Notes: a model not told the origin generated them from the letters alone. Shown: positions 1 through 12,814, numbered from the stretch's first letter. The stretch: 64,000 bases of DNA from Calycina herbarum (GCA_001414485.1 LLEY01000050.1:248001-312000); one strand, 5' to 3'. Translations and numbers: made by a program.

Positions 1-2
1 AA

Positions 3-1359
3 TTGGTGGATTCCGTGCTTACGATTCAATATGCCTCGCCGCTTTCCAAGACTGTTGTTAGAGCTGCTACGATGAGTTACCCCGTGGAATACCAGATGGT
101 GGAACAGGTCAACAAATGGGTTTATAAATTGCTGGATAGATCCTATGGCGAGTCGCAGATGAAGAAGAGGGTTAAGGTGCTGGTTAATCCACATAGCGGC
201 AAGGGAAGCGCGGAGAAATGGTATGCGCGGGATATCCTACCTTTACTCAACGCTTCCAATTGTTACATCGACATGGTCAAGACCAAATACCAAGGGGAAG
301 CGGTGGAAATTGCAGAGAACTTGGATATCGAAGCTTTTGATGTGGTAGCTGCATGTTCCGGCGATGGTCTACCACATGAAGTCTTCAACGGACTGGGGAA
401 ACGACCGAATGCTAAGAAGGCATTGGCGAAAATTGCCGTCGTCAATTTACCTTGTGGAAGCGGGAATGCTATGAGTTGTAATTTGAACGGAACGGATAGT
501 CCGAGTTTGGCTACCTTGGCTATGATCAAGGGGATTCCTACGCCTTTGGATTTAATCTCCATCACCCAGGGAGAAACCCGGACTCTCAGTTTCCTCTCAC
601 AATCTGTTGGAATTGTAGCAGAATCCGATTTGGCAACCGAGAATTTACGTTGGATGGGACAGATGAGATTTTATTACGGATTTTTAACACGATTACTCGG
701 CAAGACGGTTTATCCTTGTGATATCGCTGTCAAGGTTGCTATTGAGGATAAACCATCGATACGAGAGCATTACAAGAAAGAGAAAAGTAGTCGAGAGCCG
801 GCTAGTGAGAGGAGGGGGTATAAATTTCTCATCGATGATGATGCTTCTGCTACCAGTGGTCCTGAGGATGCTCTACCACCTTTACGGTATGGAACGATAA
901 ATGATAAGTTACCAGATGGATGGGATCTAGTGCCCTACGACCAACTAGGAAATTTCTACTGCGGAAACGTAAGTCTCCCCTTCCCATTTCTCCCTCAAAG
1001 CCTTCCCTAACCAAACTTCTCAGATGGCATACATGGCCGCCGACGCAAACTTCTTCCCCCCAGCCCTCCCCAGTGACGGCTACATGGACCTAATCTGCAT
1101 CAACGGGAACATATCCCGTCTCTCAGCCGTCAAAATGCTGCTATCCGTCGAAGACAACAAGTTCTTCGATATCCCAGCCGTCTCGTATCGGAAGATCTTG
1201 GGGTATCGCATTATTCCTAAGAATCAAGCGGATGGGTATATTAGTATTGACGGGGAACGAGTGCCGTTCCAGCCGTTTCAGGCGGAGGTGCATAAGGGAT
1301 TGGGGACGGTCTTGAGTAAGAGTGGACATTTGTATGAAAGTCCTGGGCCTCTGGTTTGA
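3..1359 (+). CDS. Sphingoid long-chain-base kinase (LCB4/LCB5 type), 5' partial
   Basis: Partial gene that enters from the left edge, so its true start is outside the window. Exons are 3..968 and 1024..1359; the intron starts GTAAGT and ends CAG, phase 0. The diacylglycerol-kinase-type catalytic domain is clear: VNPHSGKG (nucleotide loop), CSGDGLPHEVFNGL (the GDG motif), PCGSGNAMSCNL, then TPLDLISI and a substrate-side segment FLSQSVGIVAESDL. The C-terminal DGYISIDGERVPFQPFQAEV ends the fold as in yeast Lcb4/Lcb5. Family knowledge: these kinases phosphorylate phytosphingosine and dihydrosphingosine at internal membranes and set the level of the 1-phosphate signal. A charged insert between the two lobes (about residues 255-285) is variable in fungi. 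No lesion is visible in the part present. Confidence 0.9.
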
Positions 1360-1765
1360 TTTTTGGAGAGAGATGTTCTTGAGAGATGAGGGAGGGGATT
1401 TGTTTTGTTTTTTTTTCGAATTTGTGATTTGTGGTTTGCGATTTGAGGGGTAGGATGTGGCGTTTTTTTATTTCTTTTTTCTTTTTTTCTTTACGTTGTA
1501 ATATCGGCAGAGCTCGAGTTTATTTTGATTGCCAGAAGATACCCAGAGATGGCCCTCGTCGTGGGACATGGGGGCGAGGCGAAGTGAAAAGATGATGTAT
1601 ACGTTTAGAAGGAGGAATTGGGTTTTTTTCCCTGTATATTTGTTCGCATCATAAAGAGGGAAATGGCATATAATAAATTTTGTTTTGTTTTTTGCATTTC
1701 TTCTTTTTTTTGGTCGCAACTCTTGAGTGGAGAGAAAGCAGAGAGTGATGGTTATTTTTCTAGTC
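1360..1765. other. Intergenic DNA after the LCB kinase
   Basis: About 400 bases with long T/C-rich and G/T-rich runs, including several poly-T tracts near 1400-1490 and 1625-1710. It probably holds the 3' untranslated region and polyadenylation signals of the kinase. The 83-codon reading frame on the other strand has lysine- and leucine-rich low-complexity content and is not supported as a gene. Confidence 0.5.
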
Positions 1766-2466
1766 TAACGTCCATCCATGCGTAACGAGAAACCACCCGT
1801 GGCGAGAAAGGAAAAAAAAAGAGAAGTCTGTACTCGGGCTACCTTTAAGATACATTATTGTAATTGATATTATTATGTTCTATGACCAATTCTCAATCAG
1901 TATTCGATTCATAGTGGCAAAATGTTACGTTGTGGCAAGCTGATAGGTCGTGCCGTCGACGATGTCAGGAAGTCGTATTAGCGTTTCCCCCCGCTCTATC
2001 ACAACGATTGGCTAATATCTGACTTTCGGCGCTTTAGCAAGAAACTTAATCTCGAGAAGAATATATTCCCTAAGTTTCAAGACACAAAGCACAAGAGAAT
2101 CAGGTTGCCGAGTTTATCCGAATAGAAGAGAGAGGGGCAAAAAGCACGCTAAGCGAATTAGCGAGTTTCCAGCTTAGCTAATGTAATAATTTCAGTCACG
2201 CTACTCATATATACGGTATTCCTCTACATTTTACTATAGATCGGTAAATCATAAGATTATAGTAAAAGTGCAATCGTTCTTCTAGAAGTTTCAATAGAAT
2301 ATCACCTGCCTATTTTGGTTAGCTGGCAGAAGTCGTCACACCCGTCCTCTGCTGTTCTCTCTTTCATCTCTCAATCGACAGGTTGCCATGACCGATCGTG
2401 CCAGTCGAGCTCTTACGGAGAGTGATCTGCCAAGAGAGCCTCGAACATACCATGCCTAATCAAAAC

Positions 2467-2615
2467 TGTTGAGACAAAATAGACACAAAAGTAATTAATT
2501 GATTATAGAACTAGGAGTGGCTACTAGGCCTTATATACAGGAGAATAGTGGGCCGCTAAGTCACATGATATAAACCGAAACAGTAGGGCGTAACATATAT
2601 AAATCCAGCATAACA
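2467..2615. repeat. Solo LTR (149 bp) with 5-bp target duplication
   Basis: The segment begins TGTTGAGACAAAA and ends CAGCATAACA, giving the TG...CA ends of a long terminal repeat with short TGTT/AACA inversion. The pentamer AAAAC lies immediately on both sides (2462-2466 and 2616-2620), as expected for a retrotransposon insertion site. An ATATATAAA promoter-like box is present near the right end. No second LTR or internal coding region adjoins, so this is read as a solo LTR left by recombination. The short length and TGTTGA start suggest a Copia-type element, which is inference. Confidence 0.6.
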
Positions 2616-2620
2616 AAAAC

Positions 2621-3290
2621 TTAGTAGAGGCCCTCTCTCCTCCCTCTCTTAATACTCAGAAGAATAAAAGCTACCCGCAGTTAATAGCATCTTACTCTAT
2701 TGGAAGAGAAAGCCCTCGAAAAAATTTTAAAACTAATATCTAATTTTGGAGGTATGAGCACGTATAGCTTTGACTGGCTACATTGCCGCGCTCTTATCTG
2801 CAGCATTGTGACAAACCCAATCTGCTAGCCCTCTGGTAGTTATCCTTACCTGTAGCATGCACAGGTGTAGCGGATAATCAGAGAAGTAAGAGGTGGTTCA
2901 ATTGAAGATCTCAAGCTACAGAAGAGAAGAGAAGGAAAGAGGAGACTTCTAGAGGTCCTATAGAGATAGCCAAGGAATCGATAAGTTATAGGAATGTCGA
3001 TCCGTTTGTAGAAATGGTTCCTGGCCTGGGTAGGAATGGTTCTAGGCCAGGCCAGGAATGGCAGGCTTTGCGGACGCCGGCGAGCAGCCGTACGCGAGTC
3101 ACGTGCTCGGCGGTGGCCAGGTCTGTAACAAGCATCCTACGATAGCTGTTCAGCTGAGTCGATAAGCGCCAGCCTTAATCCAACTTCTACCTCTATTAAT
3201 CTTAATAGTCCGCTCGATAGTCTATTCAACAGTCGACTATATACGTCGATACACTAAGTCGAGGTCTACTAAGACTCTCTTACCCTAACA
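2621..3290. other. Region upstream of the NLR relic, with a GC-rich island
   Basis: Mostly AT-rich sequence with pyrimidine tracts, then a sharply GC-rich patch at about 3005-3130 containing repeated AGGAATGG/GGCCAGG words and a CACGTG hexamer. It directly precedes the start codon at 3291 and may be the old promoter and 5' leader of the NLR gene. No coding potential is visible. Confidence 0.35.
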
Positions 3291-5960
3291 ATGCTAGCTA
3301 AAGATCTCCGCCTACTCGCGTTAGACAGCGGAGGAGTTCGAGGACTATCCGCGCTTATGATTCTCGAGCAGCTTATAAAGACAATCGATCTAGATAACCT
3401 ACTAAAGCCGTATAACTACTTTAATATAATCGGGGGAATAAGTACTAGTAGGTAAGTTAATATAATAGTTATATTTCTTAATATATACTAACCGATATAT
3501 ATTAGGCTTATTACTATAATACTTAGCTAGCTAGAGATAACTATTAACGACTATATTAAGGTATATCTATCGCTTTTAGACTACGTTTTCTAGAAGAATA
3601 AACACTACGTTATAGTAAAGAGTAATATTTAAAGCAGGTTTAACTTAGAGGAACTAGTAAAAGCTATAAAGAAGATAGTTATAATATAGAAACTAAAGAA
3701 GGATACGCTACTAAAGGATGTTTTAGATAATATATATAAAGTATAAGTTAGTATTAAGCTGTCTAATCTATATTTAATTAACTAATTTAGGTTTATATAT
3801 ATAATAAGTAAATAGATAAGTAAGACAGTATACCTTATAAGCTATATATTATCTTATACCGGAAATAACCTCTTAAACAGTGTTCAGATCTAGGAAGCCT
3901 ATTACGCAACCTTAGCAGCGTCTACTTTCTTCGATCCTATTACTATTAGGAGATATAAAGAAGAGTTTATAGACAGAGCTATAGAAGCTAATAATCTAGC
4001 ATAGGAGTTATAGAATCAGGCTTAGCTTATATAAAGGCCGTAGCTTAAGAAAAGTGTTAAATACCTAGTTTCGATTAGTATAGGTATATCTTTATTAACA
4101 CCGTTTCAGAACGACATCTTCTATATTAGTAGCACGCTTGTTTCGATCGTAATAAAGACTAAGTAGACAGTAGAGAAATTCCGTCGAGATAAGTTAAACC
4201 TCGAGAATAGTAGTTAATATTATAGATTTAACGTTAATCGGAGGCTAGAGAACGTTAGGCTTAAGGAGTTAAAGAAGAGGAAGGAGATTACCGCTACTAC
4301 GCGACGCTATATCGTATCTTAGGCGGTTTTTAAGCAGATATAAGTATATATAAACAAGATAATAGAAAGAGAATATAAGTCTTAGGTTTTAACTTCTACT
4401 TATAACCTTATCTAGTATATAGCTAAATATTTATATAGACTTTAGAGAATATCGAATAGCCTTTAGTCTTAATAGTATCTTAAGAGTAAGCAATTTCATA
4501 ACACGACCTACCGAGATAGGAGAGCTTAAACGAGTACTTCTACTAGAATAGAAGACTTGTTAGCAGAAGATATTTATACTTCGTAGGCTTAGAGAGATAG
4601 AGAAGACGTAGCTAGTAGTAGAATTTACCTCGCAGTACTAGCGTAAGTTTAGTACTATATTCTAGCTAGATAGAAATAGTAAGAATAGTATTATATAGAG
4701 TATTATAAGTTATATAAGCAGGATTCTAGAAGGCTAAATTCCTTATTTAAGTAGGATATACTCTACTAGTAATAAAGCCGATATTAAAATAGTTATCTAA
4801 GAGGTAATAGGCTAGCTTACTCGGGAGTATAATAATAAGTAGCTACTTATCTTCGACAACGTTGATAGGTATTATAACTGTTATACTTCTAATTCTAAAG
4901 TATATAATATAAAACAGTATTTATCTAGCGCCGACTATAGCTCTGTCCTTATTACAACTCGACTAGCTAAGCTAGAGCAGTATAGAGCTTCATAGGAGCT
5001 AGGCAAAGTAAATCAAGATCAAGCACGAGCTATTCTTTAGTCTCGATATAAAGTCAAGTACGGTTAGTATAGATACTATTCTATTAATATATATAGTATT
5101 AAGCTAATAGTACTATTACAGATATAGCTGTTACCGACCGTTTATTAAGCTTATTAGACAGCCTCCCGCTTACAATCGCACAGGCGGGTACATATCTATA
5201 GAAGACTTTAATTAAGCCTTAGAAATATATTAAGTTCTATAAACAAGAATAGAAAGAGCTTATAAAATCACGTAATTTAGAGGACCCACTTAAGGATTAT
5301 CCTAACCGTAGTGTTTAGACGACATAGACTCTCTTATATAATACTATTCGAGATAGGAACGTATTTGCAGCTAACCTTCTTCTTCTCTAGGCATTCCTTA
5401 ATAGGAAAGATCTATAGTATGGTTTATTTAAAGCAGCATGTAACGCATCTACAGTTGTTACGTCAAGATTAACAGATTGGATCAGAGATATCGCAGGTAG
5501 CGAGTTAGAGTTCACCGAGGCTATTAGATTACTACGCAACTACTCATTGATTGAGATTGTCGAAGGCAAAGAGAGCTATGCTACTCATCCAGTCGTCTAT
5601 AAATAGGCATACAACTTCCAGAGTAGCGACGATTCTAGAGCACAACTTGTTCAGCTTGCCGTAATGGTTGTTGGTTTGGCTGTACCTCATAGGTCATTGC
5701 GAGACTACTCTGCTTTACAACGCCGGATTCTACCTCATGCACAAGTATGTTCTCAGTGGGTAGACACAATTGACACAAAGCAGGGCTACGAGAAGGCGCT
5801 TGGTGCAGAGCACACGTCGACGCTCGGAGCAGTCATCAACCTAGGGAACCTCTACGCTAACCAAGGCAAGCTGGTTGAGGCCCAGCAGATGTATAAGCGG
5901 GCGCTGCAGGGCTACGAGAAAGTCTTTGGACCTGATCATCTTAAGTCTCGGGAAGTGTAG
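3291..5960 (+). pseudogene. RIP-degraded patatin-NB-ARC-TPR NLR-like gene
   Basis: The start codon opens a patatin-like phospholipase domain (LDSGGVRGLSALMILEQL, ancestral LDGGGVRGLS). The degraded GISTS at the next exon boundary stands where GGTSTGG is expected, so the oxyanion loop and nucleophile motif are damaged. An intron-like GTAAGT...TTAG at about 3451-3505 sits where patatin NLR genes often have one. Further on the frame keeps patatin features (FFDPITI, VSISIGISLLTPF). An NB-ARC segment follows at about 4845-5040 (LLIFDNVDRYY as Walker B, LITTRLAKLEQ as sensor), then winged-helix-like sequence. An undamaged C-terminus at 5664-5960 holds one clear TPR of kinesin-light-chain type (YANQGKLVEAQQMYKRAL). 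The middle carries dozens of TAG/TAA stops at former Trp/Gln codons. Family knowledge: such proteins are fungal NLR immune or incompatibility receptors with lipase effectors. Walker A is not recognisable. It cannot make a protein now. Confidence 0.85.
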
Positions 5961-6297
5961 GACAACCTAAGTGCTTTGTATAGTATATAGAACAAGTCTA
6001 AATCAAAACGGTTTAAGCTATTTAGAAAGCTTTGTATTAGGTAACGTACTTAACTATGTAGCTCTACCGCTAACATCTCTATATATAACTCTCTTTATAT
6101 ATTTATACTATAAAAACATCTAGTAATTAGTCAAATCTTTCTTCGCTTTATATTATAACTATTAAGTCTAGGTCTTAGGATAGAGCCGTCTAGCGCTGGG
6201 ACGCGGCTACGGGAGAGCAGCTACTGCCGGCCTTCGAGGGCTATACTTGTTACGAACTACAACTGAAGGCAAAGGTATAAGAGTATATATATATAAA
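5961..6297. other. Spacer between the NLR relic and the Fot1-like element
   Basis: About 340 bases of AT-rich sequence with a GC-rich island at roughly 6180-6240. No open frame, no repeat arm and no RNA gene is visible. The island may be NLR 3' sequence or an older insertion that escaped mutation. Confidence 0.35.
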
Positions 6298-6516
6298 TAA
6301 CGTGTTTTATAAGCGAGTCGCCTATATAAGCGGGTCGCCTACTTTCCTCGTCGCGTACTATATACTACCTTTAAATTATAATAGCTTAATACTATAACGT
6401 TTAATTACCTTCTTAAGAAGCTAATATTATTTTAGTAACCTAAGAACTCGAAAACAACGTGTTATTAACTAAACGAAGCGCTGTAAAGATTTACTATGTT
6501 TCTTAAAAGACTCTCT

Positions 6517-6970
6517 TATAACGAAACTTAAACAAACTAAACAAAGATAACTAAGTCTCAAAGGTTAGTATATAGATAAGAAGTATAGATATAATAGATT
6601 GTTTACTTAGAAGTGAACTCGTTACTTATATTAAAGATGTTAAATAAGATAATAAGATTAATAACTAAAGTTAAGTACGAAGCTTCTATCTAATAGCAGA
6701 CGTACTAGTCTTATATAGAACCTCTGTATCTCTTAGCTACTATAGTCGATTTATCCGACTATAGTCGACACGGTTAACCTGTCGGCTATATTACTTACCT
6801 TCCTAGTTATATAATTATAACTAACTTCTAATAGTAAGATCCTAGAATTCCTAAATACTCTTCTATATTATAGATTCCCTTCTATATTACCTTCTATTTC
6901 CTAGACGTTATACCTTATCCTATTAAAACGCTGTCTAGACTACTTATAATATAAAACGTAATTTGTAACA
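6517..6970 (-). repeat. LTR of the Gypsy element (left copy)
   Basis: 454 bases, same length as the right copy. On the element's coding strand it begins TGTTACAAATTACG and ends GTTTCGTTATA, where the last TA stands for an ancestral CA. It includes an inverted pair around the words GTCGATT...ACTATAGTCGAC at about 6745-6770. It is the 3' LTR in the element's own orientation. Confidence 0.8.
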
Positions 6971-7094
6971 CTATCCCCTTCTTAGACTAGCGTGTCTCTA
7001 TACTTAAGTATAGCCTAAGAAATATTATTAGAGAGCTGTTAGCTCTCTCTATTTTAATATAAACACTACTTATACCTCTAAACATAAACGCTAG

Positions 7095-7621
7095 ATCGAA
7101 CTCGTAAAGCGTATTAATAAATCTAGCGAAGAGATAGCTCCTTATACTCGATATAAACGTTCTAGACGAAGATATATAGCTATAGCTTTAATCTTAGAGG
7201 TTAATAAATGTTCTAAGTATATAAGATAGAAGAAATCCTATAACGTTAAGTCGTGAAATCGAATGCTCTTACTTTCTAACTAGTTCTTAATTAACTAGTA
7301 ATAACGAAAATTAAGAGACGAAGAAGAACAGGCTTAGTAGTTCTAATAGAAAGCGGCTACTAAGGTTCTTTGTTTATAAAAACTTTAGCGTTAACTCGAT
7401 AAGTAAGAACAGTAGCTAATTTACTCTAGTTTAAACTCTATAGCTAAGCTAGAGGAGAAAGAGAAGGAAGAGAGAAAAGATAGGAAAAGACAGAAGGAGA
7501 AGGAGTATAAAGAGGAAGAAGCTGCTAGGCTGGCCGCTCTTCCTACCTCTGACCCCGTTTTCGATCTAGCTCTTGACCCTGCCTTTCTAGAATCTTTTCC
7601 TCCTAATTATAAGATATAAGC
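7095..7621 (+). pseudogene. Antisense accessory ORF relic within the Gypsy element (zinc-knuckle-like, charged coiled coil)
   Basis: While pol reads on the minus strand, the + strand near the element's 3' end retains a coherent frame with stops only at RIP-type positions. It starts with basic sequence (YTRYKRSRRRYIA), then LEVNKCSKYIR-KKSYNV, which reverts to a CxxC...C cluster if two Tyr codons were Cys. A long Lys/Glu/Arg-rich predicted coiled coil follows (KLEEKEKEERKDRKRQKEKE). The last 50 codons, ending PVFDLALDPAFLESFPPNY and a stop, carry no in-frame stop. I recall fungal hypothetical proteins with this Cys pattern plus coiled coil, but I cannot verify a match here. Function unknown. 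Confidence 0.5.
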
Positions 7622-7699
7622 AACCCTAGGTTTTAATAGTAGAACTCCTAAAGTTCCTCTAAGTAATAGTTAAGATTGCTTTTTAGTTCTTAAGTATTT

Positions 7700-10600
7700 T
7701 CTAAGTATAGGTAATCTAACTATTTAATTAAGTATCTAATCTTACCTCTAATAATCTTATAGTTAAGAATCCTCTTAACTTCGTATTTAGCGTTTAGATT
7801 AACTAGTTAAATTTCTATAAATAGAGCTAGTAGTACTCCTAGTAGTACTAGTTTAAGTAAGGATATATAGAATACTAGGTAGATGTTTATTATCCTTAGT
7901 AGTACTAATTTATAATTCAAAGATCTCTTAACTCGTTTAATTTTAAACAGTCTAAGTTTTTTATAATCTAGTTTATTACTTAGTCTTTTTATATTAATAT
8001 TCTTTTATACTAAGTAGACTTTATCTCTCTCTTTTAGTATTAGCTCCTAACTACGTCGTTTATTATAGTAGTATATATTTCTTTCTACTATAAATTATAA
8101 GTCTTCTATAAGTTCCTTATATAGACTCTTAATTTTTAAGATATAAACATAAGTAAGTTAGTTATTAATAGTCGTAGACAGTAGTTCTTAATATACTAAT
8201 AATTTATATCTAAAGTTAGTATAGAATAGTATAATAAGTGTTATTTCTGTTACTAAACTATTATAAGTAAACTATACTAAAGGCAGCAGTTCTACCTAGT
8301 TATTTTACTAGTAGTTTATATAATAATAAAGATATGTTTTAACTACTTAATTCATCTGTTTATTTCCTCTATTTATTTAAAGGTAAAAAGCTATAGAGAG
8401 CTTTCTTTTTATATCTAATCGTTCTATAAGAGTAATCTAAAATTTTAAGATAAAGAGCTTATCTCTATCTAAGATTATCTCTTTTAGTAGTCTATATCTT
8501 AAGACTACTTCTTTTAAGAATATAAATACTAATTTCTTAGCTATACTTAATTCTATATATAATACTAGAATTATATATTTTATAAGCCTTTCTATAATAA
8601 CTAGAATAGAATCATATTTAACTCCTATTATTAGATCTTTAGATTTTAGTAATTTAATAATAAAATCTATAGATATTAATTTCTAAGGTATCTATAGTAT
8701 TAAAGTAGTGTTTATCTATTTATAAGAAGTATAGTAGAAAGCCTTATTCCTAGTATAAGTATTATATTCTACTATTACTTCCTTAACTATCGTAGATAAC
8801 CGATTAATATAGTAGTATTATCTTATTCTCTAAAAGGTTCTACGAATTCCTTAGTAACTATAAGTAGGTATAGTATAGTATTCCTATATAAATTCCTTTA
8901 TATATAAGCTAGGAACCTATAATTTTCCCTTTATATACTAGTTATAACCTTTATATATATTCTAAATCTTATCTATCTAGATGTCGTTTATTACTATTAT
9001 CTTATATATAGTAGGTACTAAGTCTCTATTCTTAAGAGTTTTTAAGATTATAATCTTCTTATACTCTTTATTCCTCTTATATCTAGGTTTCTAGCTAAGA
9101 GTATTAGCTTAAGTATTTAACATTCCCTTTATATATTAAATAATAATATTAAATCCTTCTAATATCTCTAACTATCTAGCTAATTATCTTATTATAAGTT
9201 CCTTAGTTATTATAAACGTTCTAAGGTTTTTATAGTTAGATAAAACTATAACTAGGTATTTTACTAGCTATAAATAAATTCTCTAGTATTCTAAAGCTAA
9301 TACTATAATAAGTAGTTCCTTATTAAAGATACTATAGTTTTATTATACTAGGTTAAATATTTTAGAATAGTATATAATAAGTATAAGCCTTCTCTTATTA
9401 TTTAGTTATAAGTAAATCGTACCTACTACTATATCTAAGACATCTATTTTAATTATACTAGATTTATCTATATTAAAATTATATAGAATAGGTTTTTCTA
9501 TAAACTTTACTTTAATTTTCTAAAAAGTATTTTCTACTTATTTATTCTATATAAACTTAATAGCTTTTTTAACTAGTATTAATATTAGTTTAGTAATCTT
9601 TATATAGTCTTATATAAATAGATAGCAAAAGTTTATAAATCTAAGAAAGAACTATATATCTTTTATATTCTTTAGTAATTTCTAGTTTAAGATATCTTAG
9701 ATCTTTACTAGATCTATTTCTATTTTCTCTAAGCTAAATACCTAACCTAGGAAAAGTGTCTAAGTTACTCTAAACTCGTATTTTAAGAGTTTTAACTAAG
9801 AGTTTACTTTTATAAGTTATTATAAAACTTCTTTAATATATCTTTTATATTCTTCTTCTTTTTCTAAGAAGATTAAGATATTATCTAAGTAATAGATTAC
9901 TATTATTCTTAGAAGATCTTCTAAAATATTATTATTTTATCTTTAATATATAGCTAGTATGTTATATAGTCTAAATAGTATAACTATATATTTATAGAGG
10001 CCTAATAGTAGAGCGAATACTATCTTCTATTCGTCTCTAACTTTTATTTATATAAGTTTATAAACGTTTTATTAATCTAGTTTCGTAAATTATACTATCT
10101 TATCTAACTTATTCTATAAGTATTAGCTAGGTAGTAGTAGATAAGTGTTCTTAACTATAGTATGATTTACTTCTTAGTAATTAATATATACTCTCTTATC
10201 TAGGTCGTCTTTCTTCTTAATAATAAGTATATTTAAGATAATTAATAACTTAGATCTTCTAATATATCTCTTTTTAATACCTTTCTTTATATAACTTTCT
10301 ATTCTTTATAAGCTTTTCTAGTTATATAACTAAAGCTTCTACTTTAAGAGATAATAACCCTCTTTTAATTTAATCTTATAATCTTATAAGTAATGTTCTA
10401 GTAAAGCTTATAAGTCTTCTAGGTTTTTAAACAAAGCTTTAAATTCTCTATACTATATAGGTATTTCGTTATTAGCTTTCTTACTAACCTATAGAAGACC
10501 TTAGATAAGGTGTTCTAGTATCTTAGAAGAGGTAGCGCTAACCTTGTTCTAGCCTTATAGTTATAATTATAATCCTATATAATTATATTAACTAAAGGTT

Positions 10601-12780
10601 ATTATTTAGGCCTTTTAATTAATATCTAGATTATGTTCTTAAATCTATAGTATACTAAGTATTACTTCCTTACTTTCTATTTTAATAATATCGAATTATA
10701 TATCTAAATAGTACTTTTTAATATTAATCTTTATTAGAATAGTTTACTAATTAATAATCCTATCTTAGTAGGCAACGTCTATTCCGTTAACTACCTCTAG
10801 ATAGTATAGTTTTATATTCTCGATTAAGATATTTAGCTTTTTCAAAGCTATTAGAGAGAGGAAATTACCTATTACTCTAGAATTAATTATAACTTAAAGT
10901 TTCTTTCTCTTAATTTTTATAGTTATAACTAACTAACTTTCTCTAGAGGTAGCGTTTAGTTCTCTAATTATCGGTTAGTAGAGCTCTCTTTATACTAACT
11001 CCGTTTCTTAGTCTATATCGTATTCGTTTATCTTCTAGAAGATTATACTAAATAACTTTCTACTTTCTAATTCTTAAAATATTACTCTAACTTTTCTAAC
11101 TAAAGCAACTATAGTATACTAGCCTTCTATCTCTAGTATAGCTTCCTTATTATTAGGTAGTATACTTAAAAAACTAGGTTTAGAGTATTCTATAAAGTCG
11201 TTAGAACCCTGCTATTACTATAAGCTAGTTTCCTCTTAAAGATCTACGACTATCTAAATATCTCCTATCTTAAATAAATTAGATAACTTATTAGATACTA
11301 CTTATTCTAGTCTAGGTTCTTTAAATTCGATAGTTTCTCTTCTAGTAATAAGGCTTACTAATATTATTCTATTCTATTTATTTTAAATTATTTTATAAGT
11401 AGTTAAAATAGTAGAGTTAGTTTCTTAAGTAGAATATAGGCTCTAGAAATCGGGTTTCTAGTTTTCTATATATACCTATCTATTCTCTCTCTTAAAGGTT
11501 CTAATAAATACTTATATCTTATCTTATTTAAGCTTATATATTTTTAGATTTACTTCTAATAAATCAGATTCTAATTCTAATAACTCTAATAAACTTATTA
11601 ATAGTAGTAACTTATATTCTACTTAAAGAGGTAATCTATATTCTAATTATATATTATAATATTCTTTAAGAAGTAGATCCCTACTATTATTAGTATCTTA
11701 TACCTTACTATCTAAGAACTCGATTCCTTCGTTTAGTTATAAGTATATAGTACCTACTAATATATCTAAGACATCTATTTCAATCTACGTACTATATTCT
11801 CTAGCCTTAAGTTCTTCGTTTATAAGTTTAACTCTTTCTAGTAAAGCTACTTCTTTTTAGATAGTAGCGTTAGCTTGTTTCTCTTTAGAGTCTTTCTTCT
11901 TACTATACTTATTTACTCTATAGCTAGGAAGGCTATAGTTATAATATAAGTTCTACTTATAACGACGATCTCGCTCTTTCTAGGAAAGCTCTTTTCTTAG
12001 TAGGTCTCTGTCTTAAGTTCTTTTTTCTTAGACCTAACGCTTCTAAGTAGCGTTAACTTCTATAGAATCCCTATAATCTCTTTTTCTACCTTTTCCTTAA
12101 TATTAATATTTATAACTACTCTTTTTCTCTAGACTCTACTTATAATTCTAATTATTAATCTTAATCGTATTATTAGTTAACTTATTAAGTATATCTAGGA
12201 AGTTATCTCTAGCTAATTTATCTTTAATACTATCTTTTAATCCTTTATAGTACTATTTATATAAGGCTTTATTATTCTAGCTAAGACGTGTAGAGTATTA
12301 CTAGAATATTAATATATATTTAGCTACTAACCTCTTTTATTAAAGGCTATATAAAGCTTATACTACCTTCTTCTTTAAATCTACATCTATAAACGTCTAA
12401 TTAATTCCTTTCTTAAATCTAGTAATAGTTAAAAACAATTCTTAAGTACTTTTACTTATAAGGTTTAATACTTTTCTATTTAAGGTTTTATTCTTCTAAA
12501 AATCTTCTAAATATAGCTCTATCTAGTTATATACTACTCTCTTAAGATAGGTAGTAAGCTATATAACTTAATTAGTTTTATAAGTAAACTATACTAAATA
12601 AAAATTTAAGTATATTAAAGCTTTTATAATAAACTTAGTAAGTTTTTCTAAGGAGCTATTAAATGTTTTTAATACTAGTAATTTCACTTCCTCTCTAAGA
12701 GTAGTAACTGATACTACTAGTATTATTAGCGCTAGAGGTAGTATAGAGGTCGAACTCGAGGATAGCGTATTTTTTAACAT
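7700..12780 (-). pseudogene. gag-pol relic of the Gypsy element
   Basis: A gag-like start is still open over 63 codons at 12589-12780 (MLKNTLSSSSTS). A reverse transcriptase is readable through stops at about 10230-9760, with ILIIKKKDDLDKRVYIN (ancestral KKKDG-LRVCVDYR) and YLDNILIF (ancestral YLDDILIF, D to N by RIP). RNase H follows at about 9450-9050, with EIDVLDIVVGTIYL (ancestral ETDASDFVVG), YYSKIFN, LLIIVLALEY, and LSDYKNLRTF near 9260. Integrase should lie between about 9000 and 7900 but is too decayed for me to mark its catalytic residues. Every domain carries stop codons, so no functional product is possible. Confidence 0.75.
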
Positions 12781-12814
12781 CGTATTAGTAGTACTTCTAC
12801 TTAGGTACTTAAAG

